DNA of 64,000 nt from JADLGJ01 sp031423615 (GTDB lineage Bacteria; Omnitrophota; Gorgyraeia; Zapsychrales; JANLHA01): positions 1-64,000 of the forward strand of contig JANPFV010000055.1 of the NCBI GenBank assembly GCA_031423615.1, in the 5' to 3' direction. Position 1 is the stretch's first letter; each line of letters starts with the position of its first letter. This document shows positions 56,185 through 64,000 of this stretch, in pieces. Under the pieces are notes generated by a model, which saw nothing but the letters and a program-made list of their open reading frames with translations, ran no database searches and had not been told where the DNA came from. Position numbers and translations under genes: made by a program.

Positions 56185-56190
56185 AGATCG

Positions 56191-57978
56191 TCAGGTGCGA
56201 AAAAACTGCCGGTCGAGAAAATTTTCCTTAAGCTCGATTACGGTGGGGCGTCCGTGCGGACAGGTGAAAGGGTCGCGGCATTTGAGCAGTTGTTCTTTTT
56301 GAAATTCGGCCTGCGAAGTTTTGAGCGCATCGCCGGCGCGGATTGAAGCGCGGCAAGCCCGACGGGCGAGGGTTGCATGGTCCGCGCGATTGATATTGCC
56401 GCCGGCCAACAGTTCCCGTGTCGCGCGGATAGGATCGCTTAACAAAGCAGGACAACTGTGGATCGCGATCGTGTTTTTGTCGAATTGTGTCGTCGTCAAT
56501 CCTAATTTTTCCAAAGTCTCCTTGCTTTCCTCCCACGCCAGCATTTCGGCCATTGAAATTTTTAAAAGATCGGGTGTCAAAAGATTTTGAACTTCCACCT
56601 GACCGCGTTGCATTTGTCGAATCAGGGCTTCAAAAACAATCCGTTCCTGCGCCGCGTGCTGGTCGACGATAAGAAGCGAACGATCGGCTTCAAAAAGTAA
56701 AAATTTATTAATGAACGCGCCCAGATAACGGCTACGGGAGAATTTATTGATGAGGCTTTGGCCGGCATTTTTAAGATCCAAAAAATTTTCGCCGACCGAA
56801 TTTCCTTCCTGGGGAAAAGTATATTGATCCGTTAAGGCGGTCTTCTCGGCGATGTTGGGCGGCGGGATTTCGATTTCGGAAATGGGCGCAAAGGCAATGT
56901 CCGGCGAAGTGTTTCTGGCCAAAGCGCGGCGCAGGGCCTCAGCTTCTGGGGACACGGGTTGTTTTTGCGTTATTTCCTTGGGTTGGCCGCTCATCATAAG
57001 GGTTCTTTCTACCGTATGGCGCAAAAGGGGCATCAGATGATGTTCATCCTTTATTTTAACTTCACGTTTGGTGGGATGGATGTTGACGTCTACATGGTTG
57101 GCCGGGATGGTTAAGAAAAGAGCGAAGCAGGGATAATGATGGGGCGGCAGGATGAGGCGGTAGACTTCATTCATATGAAAACCGATGGATTTGCTTTGCA
57201 CCGGTCGGCCGTTGATAAAAAGAAATTGCAGATCTCGTCGGGAGCGGCTGATGTTGATGTCGCCGGCAATCATGTGCAGGGTAAATTCATGCTCGCTGAA
57301 ATTTTCTTTGATTTCCAGCAAATGTTTAGAGTCGAGATTTAAAGTTTCTCCGACGCGTTCGATCTGGCGGACCGTGGGTGCCAGATCAAGAAGTTTGCGT
57401 CCTTCATGGGTGATCAAGAAACGGCATTGGGGATAAAAAAGAGTATAAGGTGTAATGATGCCAAGGATTTGATTGAGTTCGGTGGCGTTGGTTTTTAAGA
57501 ATTTCCTGCGGGCGGGAGTGTTGAAAAAAAGTTCCTTGACTTCAATTTCGGTCCCGTTGACCATGGCCGCGGGTTTAAGCGATATTTTTTGGCCGGCCCG
57601 GGTATGGATTTCCCAACCGGATTCTTGCTCCGCGGTTTTGCTGCGTAAAGTAATATCGGAAATCGCCGCAACGCTGTAAAGCGCTTCACCGCGAAAACCC
57701 AGGGAATGAATATTAAAAAGATCGTCGGATGTTCTGATTTTGCTGGTGGAATGGCGCTCGAAAACGATTTCAAGGTCAAGGGACGCAATGCCTGTTCCAT
57801 TGTCTTTCAAATGGATGAGGGTTTTACCGGCGTCTTTCAAATGAAGTTCGATTGCGGTTGCATTGGCATCCAGGCTGTTTTCGATAAGTTCCTTGATGAC
57901 GGACGCGGGCCGTTCGATGACTTCTCCGGCGGCGATTTTACTTATGACATCAGGGGTCAAAAGGTGCACGCGGTTCAT
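56191..57978 (-). CDS. mutL: DNA mismatch repair protein MutL (endonuclease type)
   Basis: MutL couples mismatch recognition by MutS to strand excision. The N-terminal GHKL ATPase shows ELIENSLDANAT, DNGTGI and FRGEALYSV. The C-terminal part carries DQHAAQERIVFE (around residue 436), the metal-binding endonuclease motif of MutL proteins from bacteria without MutH, and CPHGRPT (around residue 573). The ATG at 57978 overlaps the mutS stop as ATGA and gives MNRVHLLTPDVISKIAAGEV, the normal N-terminus, so it is preferred over the ATG five codons upstream. The length of 595 residues is normal. The stop lies six bases from the stop of the giant gene on the other strand, with no room for a terminator between them. 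Confidence 0.97.
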   Translation of the reverse strand: MNRVHLLTPDVISKIAAGEVIERPASVIKELIENSLDANATAIELHLKDAGKTLIHLKDNGTGIASLDLEIVFERHSTSKIRTSDDLFNIHSLGFRGEALYSVAAISDITLRSKTAEQESGWEIHTRAGQKISLKPAAMVNGTEIEVKELFFNTPARRKFLKTNATELNQILGIITPYTLFYPQCRFLITHEGRKLLDLAPTVRQIERVGETLNLDSKHLLEIKENFSEHEFTLHMIAGDINISRSRRDLQFLFINGRPVQSKSIGFHMNEVYRLILPPHHYPCFALFLTIPANHVDVNIHPTKREVKIKDEHHLMPLLRHTVERTLMMSGQPKEITQKQPVSPEAEALRRALARNTSPDIAFAPISEIEIPPPNIAEKTALTDQYTFPQEGNSVGENFLDLKNAGQSLINKFSRSRYLGAFINKFLLFEADRSLLIVDQHAAQERIVFEALIRQMQRGQVEVQNLLTPDLLKISMAEMLAWEESKETLEKLGLTTTQFDKNTIAIHSCPALLSDPIRATRELLAGGNINRADHATLARRACRASIRAGDALKTSQAEFQKEQLLKCRDPFTCPHGRPTVIELKENFLDRQFFRT

Positions 57979-60527
57979 AAAAGTTTTTTCCATTCTTGGA
58001 TTTTATTCAAAGCTTCCAGCGGGGTCATGGTGTTGAGGTCGAGTGTCTCAATTGTTTTCTTTAGTTTTTCCGCTACGGAATCGGTGGTTTGGCTAAGAAG
58101 GGAAAGCTGGTCGGCGATCTGTGGCTTGGCTGTCCCCCGTTGTTTCAAGTGGCCTTGGGTCTCGAGTTCCCGCAAAATTGTTTTTGAACGGGCGATGATC
58201 TCCTGCGGCACACCGGCTAATTTCGCAACATAAATACCATAACTGTCATCCGTGCTTCCTTCCACGATTTTGTGCAAAAAAATAATTTCATCTTGCCATT
58301 CCTTGACGGCGACATTGTAATTTTTGACGCCCGGGTACTCCTTGGCTAAAGCGGTCAATTCATGAAAATGGGTGGCGAACAGCGTGCGGCTTTTATGTTT
58401 TTGGAAATGTTCGGCTAAGGCCCAAGCTAAACTCAGTCCATCATATGTGCTTGTGCCGCGGCCGATTTCATCGAGAATGACCAAACTGCGGGGCGTCAGA
58501 TTATTGAGAATGTCGGCGGTCTCGCTCATTTCCACCATGAAGGTGCTTTGGCCTTTGGTGATATCGTCGTGGGCACCAATGCGCGTAAAGATTTTGTCCA
58601 CGACCCCGACATGACAGCTGTTCGCCGGAACATAACTTCCCATTTGGCTTAAAATGACGATCAGAGCGATTTGACGGATGTAGGTGGATTTTCCCGCCAT
58701 ATTGGGACCGGTCAAAATGATCAAGTGTTGATCTTTATTATCCAGATAGGTATCGTTAGCGATAAAGTTTTGGCGGGATGTTTTTTCAACGACCGGATGG
58801 CGGCCTTCTTTGATAGAAAGAACATTGTCTTCGCTAATGTCCGGCGCGATATAGCCGGACTCTTGCGAAAGAAGAACAAGAGAATATAAAGCGTCGAGTG
58901 TGGCCACACTTTGGCTAAACGCATGCAGAACGGATGTGTGGTCAAGGACGGTTTTTTTCAATTGTTCAATCAGTTCGTTTTCTATCTTGCGGATTTTATC
59001 CTCGGCGGTAAGGATTTTTTCTTCGTAGGCTTTCAGTTCCTGGGTAATGAACCGTTCGCCGTTGACCAAGGTCTGCTTGCGGACAAAATCCTGCGGCACC
59101 AGATGTGCATTGGCCTTGGTGACTTCAATATAATATCCGAAAATATTATTAAACCCGACCTTAAGGGAATTGATTTTACTGCGGCTGATTTCTTTGGCCT
59201 GATATTGGCGCAGCCATTCTTGCCCATTCTTCTGAATGTCTTTGAGCTCGTCTAAGTCGGCATTAAAACCGCGTTTGATCACCTGGCCTTCATTGTTGGC
59301 CAAAGGCATGTCAGGATTGATCGCATCATCCAATAGTTTTCGCAAATGCGGAATGTCGGCGATGTTAAAAAGCGGGTTCTGGGTGGTAAACGGTGCCACC
59401 GTTTCTTTGATTTTGGGTAAAAGGGCCAGGCTGTTGCGGATGGAAAGCAAGTCCTTGGCCTGGGTATAGCCGGAACTCAATTTGGATATGGATTTTTCTA
59501 AATCCGGCAAAGGGTGAAGATAAGAGCGAAGGTTTTGCAAATTTTCTCTGCTTTCCCGCAAAAGTGAAACGGCATGTTGGCGTTCCATAATGGATTGCAC
59601 TTTTCGCAAGGGATGACCCAGCCATGATCGCAACTGCCTTTTGCCCATGGCCGTCAACGTATGATTGATGGTCTTAAAAAATGTTTCGATTTCCAGGCCA
59701 TAATGGGCCGCGGGTGAAAGATAGACAAATTCCTCGTCGGTATAAAGACTTATGCGGTCGATGTGGCGCAGTGGCTGGCGGTTCATGATTCTTAAATATT
59801 CCAAAAGGGCACTGCTGCTGGCAACCGCCATATCCAAATGGTCGAGTCCGAATCCGGCTAAATTTAAGACGGCAAAATGTTCGCAAAGATTTTTTATCGC
59901 AATATCGGTGTTAAACGACCAGCTTTCCTGGGGACTGAGCGTGAATGTTCTTGTTTTCAAAAGCGGGCTTTTTAAGATGTCCTTGATTTTATTTTCTTCG
60001 CTCAACGGGAAAACACATTCATAAATAGGTAACCGCGCGAGCAGTTCGATGATTTTATGGGGATTTTCAAACTGATTGGTTTGGATTATGCCGCTGACTG
60101 GGTCGGTGAAAGCGATGCCTATGGTATGACCGTTGGGGCTTAAGGCGCAAAGATAGCGGGAATCAGAAGAATGCTCATCAAGATACGTTCCGGAAGAAAT
60201 GACCCGGATGACGTCCCGGCGCACAATACCGACGGCAAGGGCCGGATCTTCGACCTGTTCGCAGATCGCGACTTTGTGTCCTGATTTGATCAAGCGGTTG
60301 ATGTAATTGTCGGCCGCATGATAGGGGATGCCGCACATGGGCGTTTCATTGACGGTACCGCGGCCGCGGGCGGTTAAAACCAAATCCAGGATTTTGCAGG
60401 CGACGTGGGCGTCTTCATAGAACATTTCATAAAAATCCCCCAGCCGAAAAAAAAGAATGCAGTCGCGGTATTGCGCTTTGACCTTCTGGTACTGCGCTAG
60501 CATGGGGGTAATAGTCTTGGTCGTCAT
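57975..60527 (-). CDS. mutS: DNA mismatch repair protein MutS
   Basis: MutS binds mismatches and small loops and uses ATP to recruit MutL. The N-terminal GDFYEMFYEDA (residues about 30-40) has the Phe-x-Glu mismatch-probing motif. The C-terminal ABC-type ATPase has TGPNMAGKST (about 606), DEIGRGTSTYDG (about 685) and THFHEL. The length from ATG 60527 is 850 residues, typical of MutS1. An in-frame ATG at 60560 would add 11 residues but would leave only a few bases of leader after the promoter at 60574-60601. The start MTTKTITPMLAQY fits the family better. No clear Shine-Dalgarno sequence is visible. It is the first gene of the mutS-mutL operon. Confidence 0.97.
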   Translation of the reverse strand: MTTKTITPMLAQYQKVKAQYRDCILFFRLGDFYEMFYEDAHVACKILDLVLTARGRGTVNETPMCGIPYHAADNYINRLIKSGHKVAICEQVEDPALAVGIVRRDVIRVISSGTYLDEHSSDSRYLCALSPNGHTIGIAFTDPVSGIIQTNQFENPHKIIELLARLPIYECVFPLSEENKIKDILKSPLLKTRTFTLSPQESWSFNTDIAIKNLCEHFAVLNLAGFGLDHLDMAVASSSALLEYLRIMNRQPLRHIDRISLYTDEEFVYLSPAAHYGLEIETFFKTINHTLTAMGKRQLRSWLGHPLRKVQSIMERQHAVSLLRESRENLQNLRSYLHPLPDLEKSISKLSSGYTQAKDLLSIRNSLALLPKIKETVAPFTTQNPLFNIADIPHLRKLLDDAINPDMPLANNEGQVIKRGFNADLDELKDIQKNGQEWLRQYQAKEISRSKINSLKVGFNNIFGYYIEVTKANAHLVPQDFVRKQTLVNGERFITQELKAYEEKILTAEDKIRKIENELIEQLKKTVLDHTSVLHAFSQSVATLDALYSLVLLSQESGYIAPDISEDNVLSIKEGRHPVVEKTSRQNFIANDTYLDNKDQHLIILTGPNMAGKSTYIRQIALIVILSQMGSYVPANSCHVGVVDKIFTRIGAHDDITKGQSTFMVEMSETADILNNLTPRSLVILDEIGRGTSTYDGLSLAWALAEHFQKHKSRTLFATHFHELTALAKEYPGVKNYNVAVKEWQDEIIFLHKIVEGSTDDSYGIYVAKLAGVPQEIIARSKTILRELETQGHLKQRGTAKPQIADQLSLLSQTTDSVAEKLKKTIETLDLNTMTPLEALNKIQEWKKLL

Positions 60528-60573
60528 AAGGGCTATATATATTAGGGAAGACAAAGTCATTGAAATATGCCTA

Positions 60574-60601
60574 TTTATAACATAAACCAGAATTTTTCCA
60601 A
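60574..60601 (-). promoter_or_regulatory. Putative sigma-70 promoter of mutSL
   Basis: On the - strand, TTGGAA (60596-60601) and TATAAA (60574-60579) are separated by 16 bases. Transcription would start near 60567, about 40 bases before the preferred mutS start. Confidence 0.5.
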
Positions 60602-60723
60602 TAGAAAAAATCCTGATAATCCTCGGCCGCTATAAAATGCAGCGTTTTATAAAAATTGAAACAAACCGGAATATTTTCAACAAAAAGTCTTCGCTGTCTT
60701 TGTATAAATAATTTTAACCTTTG

Positions 60724-60752
60724 TTGCAGTGGCATTTCATCGATGTTATAAT
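60724..60752 (+). promoter_or_regulatory. Putative sigma-70 promoter with near-leaderless start
   Basis: TTGCAG (60724-60729) and a perfect TATAAT (60747-60752) are 17 bases apart. Transcription would begin around 60758-60760, only a few bases before the ATG at 60763, which has no Shine-Dalgarno sequence. Confidence 0.5.
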
Positions 60753-60762
60753 CCAAAACATC

Positions 60763-63663
60763 ATGAATAGAAAAACACTTTTCCTTCTGGGATCCCTGTC
60801 TTTTTTTCTGGTTTGCCCCATCAGCGTTCACGCCAAGGCTGATTTAGCCACCAATTTTTACGTCGAGAGTGGCAAAAAATCTTTTGAGGAAAAGGATTAT
60901 GATCTTGCTGTTGAGGAATTTAATAAAGCTCTTCTAGCTGATCCCAGCAATGAAGAAGCTATTATGTATTTGCGTATCCTCGGCTACGGCCGCAGTGGTC
61001 GGCAAGAAAAAATCACGGATCGTGAGCAAGGAGAATCCCCCGAAGCACAAACTAAGTTGCCCGTGGCCCCATCTTTGGAAGGCCGATCTGGCCAAAGACA
61101 ACTTTCTAAAGAATCTTCGAGAAGTCAGGCTAACCTCCCTATTCAGAATGCGGAAGCAGAAAATTCGGCGAAGAATTTAACACCTCGGGACATTGAAGAG
61201 CAAATTGCACAAGAAGAAAATGAGGCCTTAAAAGCTGTGCGCGTTGAAGCAAGTGAGAAGGAAAGAGTGGCTTTAAAGAAAATTCGTGCCCCAAAGGACC
61301 GACAGAATATTGAAAATTTAAAAAATACGGAAAGTGATAGAACGGATATCGGAAATAAACCACCAACGAATAAAATTAAAAAGGACAAAGTTCAGAAAAG
61401 GACTGTCAAGAAAAGTAAATCTGAAAAAAGAAAAGTTGTAAAAAAGGCGGCTGCAAAAAATTCGGTTCCAAAGGATGATTCTCTGCTTCAACCTGAAAAT
61501 GTTTCAGCGGGGGACGTATCTACGGAAGTTGATGCCTGCAAATTTACTGAATCTTCCCCGGAGGCCTCGTCTACCAAATCCTTTCAGCCGGTTTCGTCTG
61601 CCCGATTTTCCCCGAAGGCTCCGTCTACCAAATCTGCTCAGCCGGTTTCGTCGGCCAAATCTTCATCGGGGGTCCCCTCTGCCAAATTTTTGCGATCTGC
61701 GAAATCGCAAGAAGCCGCATTAATAAAAAGACTCGATGCGCAGGCGCAAATCGAACGGAATCGTCTTCATCAAAAGTTTTCCGACGCGGAAGCCCAAAAA
61801 ATAAAGCAGGTTCACGCAAAATATCAGGCCAAAGGTATTGGGCCGAAAGAAAAAATTGTTTTTAAAGATTTCGATGGCGACGGTGTTGTTGAGAAAATTT
61901 CCTGGGCGGAGAACCAAGCCATTGAAAAAATCCAGACTCAGACTGCAAAAGAAGAAAAAGCGGCTTTAAAGGTTTTTGATAAAAAAGCGGATATGAAAGA
62001 ACGGGCCGCGGTAAGGGACTTTCGCGCCGAGGCGGCCAAAACCCAGAAAGCCAAGAAAATAACAGATCTTTCAAGCGCCCCGAAAATTTCTAAAAAAACG
62101 CAAATTCAATTCAAGGCCGGGGATGTGGTCAGTGAGCAGCAAGTTGAGGAAGCGGTGAAGAATTCTGCGGAAGAAGAAGTGAAGTCCGATCCCTATGACG
62201 CCGATGATATGGTCATTCCCAGTGAGAGTGAAAAGGATTCTGCGCCCGTAAAAAAAGACCGGAAACAGATTTCTTCTCATGACGTTGCAAAATCTTTAGC
62301 CAAAAGAAAGCCTGCTTCTTTTACGCCATCTTCGGAAAAAGTTCCTACCCGGTCTTCAACAAAAACAGCGGGGCCCGATGATAACTCTGCAATACCGATG
62401 ATGTCCGATGAAAAAGAAGTGCAAGTCGTAGCCAGTATCCAAGCGGACCTTGCCCAAAAGGAAGAAGAATTACACCAGGAATTTGCCGAAAAGAAAGCTG
62501 CGAAATTAAGCCAGCTGACCTCAGTCAGGAATTCTTCAGGGAAAGTTTCGCCCCGGGTCAAGAAAACTAAGTCTTCGGCATCATCGGAAATCAATTCCGT
62601 CATCCCAACGGAAAGCAAAGAACCCCTTTCTTCAGAAAATTTGGAAGCCCTGATGGTTTCCGATCCCGTTGTTAAAAAAGCCGTTACAGCGGTAAAAACT
62701 GAGAATGCGGTTTTAAAAAAGAAATTGACCGAAGTTGTGGAAATGGCTCAACAAGACCAGAAAACGATTAAAGAGTTGGAAAAGAACACGGAGCAGCAAA
62801 CTCAAAAAGTTGAAGTCCTCGAGAATGATCTTGATGAGGCCAAAGAATCTTTAGAAACAAAAAAGGAAGCGCTTCGACGGCAGAGCGAAAAATTAAAAGT
62901 CCTGCAAATGCGGATCAGTGCGATGGAGGTGGATGTTCATTCCAAGCAATATGATTTCAAAGATAAACAACTGGAATATGAAAAGAAATTACAGGCCATT
63001 GAAGAAGAATTCGGTAATTATAAAAGTGAAAAGGCCCATAATGAGGAGGAGCTCCAGGAGCAATTGCGGATTTTAAAAGAAGCCCTTAATAAAAAAATTG
63101 CGGAACTGAATGAAGCGCAAGAGAAACTCCTTTTTGCGGAGAACAAACTGAAGAAGAGCGATGCTCAGCATGCTGTGACGCTCAGGCAATATGAAGATTT
63201 AAAGAAGACCATGGCGGATTTAGACGGCCGCTTGACAGATTTGCCGTCGGAAATGAAGACCGATGCCAAGCCTTTGGTCACCGTCGATCCCAAGAACCTT
63301 CCGCCTCCCAAAAATCGCGAAGAATTTATGTACCAGCAATGGATCCAGCGGCATGACAAACTGATTAGCCGCTTGAAGGAAAAACTGCTTTGGGCGCGAG
63401 AGCAGATGGATTATTTGGGCCGTTATGACATCAAACTCAGCGATCAGAAAATGGCGGCTCTCAAAGAACAATTGGCGGCTGTCAAGAAACAGCTTAATAG
63501 CAAGGATATTTCCTCTGGCAAACCTGAGGACTATGCGCTTATGGAAGAGCGGCTTAAAGACTCCCAGGAGCGTCTCGAAATGGTGGAAAAGATTTTGCGG
63601 GAAAAGGATGACCAGGTCAAGGAATTAGAGAAGCAGTTAAACGGTGTGTTGTCGGCTTTTTAA
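60763..63663 (+). CDS. Secreted coiled-coil protein with TPR-like N-terminus (unknown function)
   Basis: The ATG at 60763 starts a signal peptide (MNRKTLFLLGSLSFFLVCP, cleavage likely after VHA). TTG codons further upstream would bury it. Mature residues 27-75 form a TPR-like unit (SFEEKDYDLAVEEFNKALLA). A Ser/Lys/Pro-rich disordered part follows, with repeats of the type 'STKSxQPVSSAxFS' at about 61560-61700. A single DFDGDGVVEK (61867) looks like an isolated Ca-binding loop. From about residue 630 there is a long coiled coil with heptads and many Glu/Lys. The length is 966 residues. No enzyme motif was found. It is probably periplasmic or attached to the outer membrane and could be a structural or tethering protein. 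It is transcribed away from mutSL. Confidence 0.85.
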   Translation: MNRKTLFLLGSLSFFLVCPISVHAKADLATNFYVESGKKSFEEKDYDLAVEEFNKALLADPSNEEAIMYLRILGYGRSGRQEKITDREQGESPEAQTKLPVAPSLEGRSGQRQLSKESSRSQANLPIQNAEAENSAKNLTPRDIEEQIAQEENEALKAVRVEASEKERVALKKIRAPKDRQNIENLKNTESDRTDIGNKPPTNKIKKDKVQKRTVKKSKSEKRKVVKKAAAKNSVPKDDSLLQPENVSAGDVSTEVDACKFTESSPEASSTKSFQPVSSARFSPKAPSTKSAQPVSSAKSSSGVPSAKFLRSAKSQEAALIKRLDAQAQIERNRLHQKFSDAEAQKIKQVHAKYQAKGIGPKEKIVFKDFDGDGVVEKISWAENQAIEKIQTQTAKEEKAALKVFDKKADMKERAAVRDFRAEAAKTQKAKKITDLSSAPKISKKTQIQFKAGDVVSEQQVEEAVKNSAEEEVKSDPYDADDMVIPSESEKDSAPVKKDRKQISSHDVAKSLAKRKPASFTPSSEKVPTRSSTKTAGPDDNSAIPMMSDEKEVQVVASIQADLAQKEEELHQEFAEKKAAKLSQLTSVRNSSGKVSPRVKKTKSSASSEINSVIPTESKEPLSSENLEALMVSDPVVKKAVTAVKTENAVLKKKLTEVVEMAQQDQKTIKELEKNTEQQTQKVEVLENDLDEAKESLETKKEALRRQSEKLKVLQMRISAMEVDVHSKQYDFKDKQLEYEKKLQAIEEEFGNYKSEKAHNEEELQEQLRILKEALNKKIAELNEAQEKLLFAENKLKKSDAQHAVTLRQYEDLKKTMADLDGRLTDLPSEMKTDAKPLVTVDPKNLPPPKNREEFMYQQWIQRHDKLISRLKEKLLWAREQMDYLGRYDIKLSDQKMAALKEQLAAVKKQLNSKDISSGKPEDYALMEERLKDSQERLEMVEKILREKDDQVKELEKQLNGVLSAF

Positions 63664-63711
63664 TGGGCCATCCCGTACGGCTCGGCGTTAAGAATTTTAA
63701 GAGTCCGGGAC

Positions 63712-63716
63712 AAGGA
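63712..63716 (+). promoter_or_regulatory. Ribosome binding site of the last gene
   Basis: AAGGA lies seven bases before the ATG at 63724 and decides this start, because the same frame is open back to the previous stop at 63663 without another good start. Confidence 0.6.
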
Positions 63717-63723
63717 TATTGGC

Positions 63724-64000
63724 ATGACGGTTGAAAGAAAATTGGTCTTGACTAAGTTGGTGGGTTTTTTGACCGGAGAAATTTCTCAGACTGAGATTTA
63801 TGAATGGGCTCTTTTTGTTGTGGTGTCCAGCGATTATGAAACCATCGCCAAGAATGATCGATTGACGGAACAGATTTTTCAATTTTTAATTGATATCGAC
63901 AAAGTCCGGGAGACGCCGGCTCCCACGAAAAAAGTTTTGGAATATTTTATCCAATGCCTTGAAAATCAAAGAGAATTTACTGCGCAAGATTACCGGGCGC
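63724..64000 (+). CDS. Unknown protein, 3' part outside window
   Basis: The visible 92 codons (MTVERKLVLTKLVGFLTGEI...) read as a helical, soluble domain with no signal peptide. A possible second helix pair lies around 63880-63960 (KKVLEYFIQCLENQREF). It follows the coiled-coil gene on the same strand after 60 bases and may share its transcript. No family was recognised; the frame runs off the window end. Confidence 0.65.
   Translation, partial: MTVERKLVLTKLVGFLTGEISQTEIYEWALFVVVSSDYETIAKNDRLTEQIFQFLIDIDKVRETPAPTKKVLEYFIQCLENQREFTAQDYRA

Noticed and set aside
40673..55296. Palindromes as a CRISPR array or as intrinsic terminators
   Set aside because: The spacing is one to two kb, not 60-75 bases, and there are no spacers. 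The stems lie inside a coding frame, and the following T-runs are short, so a present terminator role is unlikely.
1..56184. Giant frame as an assembly or frameshift artefact
   Set aside because: Family motifs from many different domains all fall in the same frame from 640 to beyond 54,700 and no in-frame stop occurs; an artefact would not keep this up. Reads would still be needed for proof.
57706..58233. 175-codon open frame on the + strand
   Set aside because: It is antisense to the ends of mutS and mutL, both of which are certain; no homology is visible.
60571..60735. Small - strand open frame in the mutS upstream region (MPLQQRLKLF...)
   Set aside because: It overlaps both proposed promoters, has no ribosome binding site and no recognisable domain. 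A real small gene cannot be excluded.

Overview
The window is dominated by one reading frame on the + strand. It is already open at base 1 and runs without a stop to 56184, so the visible part is at least 18,727 residues and the true start lies upstream. Giant ORFs of this kind are known from the candidate phylum Omnitrophota, tiny bacteria with proposed epibiotic or predatory lifestyles. With the Gram-negative-style neighbours (mutS-mutL, a signal-peptide protein) this makes Omnitrophota the best guess (about 0.6); no marker gene in the window proves it.

Layout of the giant protein. Bases 1-16560 look extracytoplasmic: a lytic-transglycosylase domain, long helical stretches, a beta-rich segment, a degenerate metallopeptidase-like motif, helical repeats with four near-identical 78-residue copies (8947-9882), and about 5.5 kb of beta-rich repeats (unit about 84 residues). 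A transmembrane segment at 16594-16662 leads into a membrane module (to about 21090) whose central cytosolic part is a clear GT48 1,3-beta-glucan (callose) synthase, a family I know from fungi, oomycetes and plants. After it, positive-inside charge places the chain in the cytosol. From 21.1 to 56.2 kb it is a string of modules that each resemble a complete or decayed stand-alone enzyme: a RelA/SpoT-type HD domain, a second RelA/SpoT homologue with TGS and ACT parts, two GH13 amylase-like barrels, a PEP-synthase/PPDK-like segment, two alpha/beta hydrolases, TPR-like helices, HTH units, a CheR-like methyltransferase, a GHKL ATPase, a threonine-dehydratase-like PLP enzyme, a cytidine/RibD-type deaminase and a Rossmann methyltransferase. 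Some active sites are intact; others are clearly lost.

The modules are joined by short Ser-Ser-Ser-Ala/Pro linkers. From 40.6 to 55.3 kb the junctions also carry 11 copies of a 23-base palindrome, always read in the same stop-free frame for a given orientation, plus two rarer palindrome families. I infer that formerly separate genes, with their intergenic palindromes, were fused into one frame. A 120-base in-frame insert with inverted arms, flanked by 9-base direct repeats, lies inside the HD domain.

The rest is ordinary. mutL and mutS lie on the - strand, overlapping by ATGA, and converge on the giant gene with only 6 bases between stop codons. A divergent intergenic region carries promoters for mutSL and for a secreted, Ser/Lys-rich, coiled-coil protein (60763-63663). 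A partial unknown gene starts at 63724.
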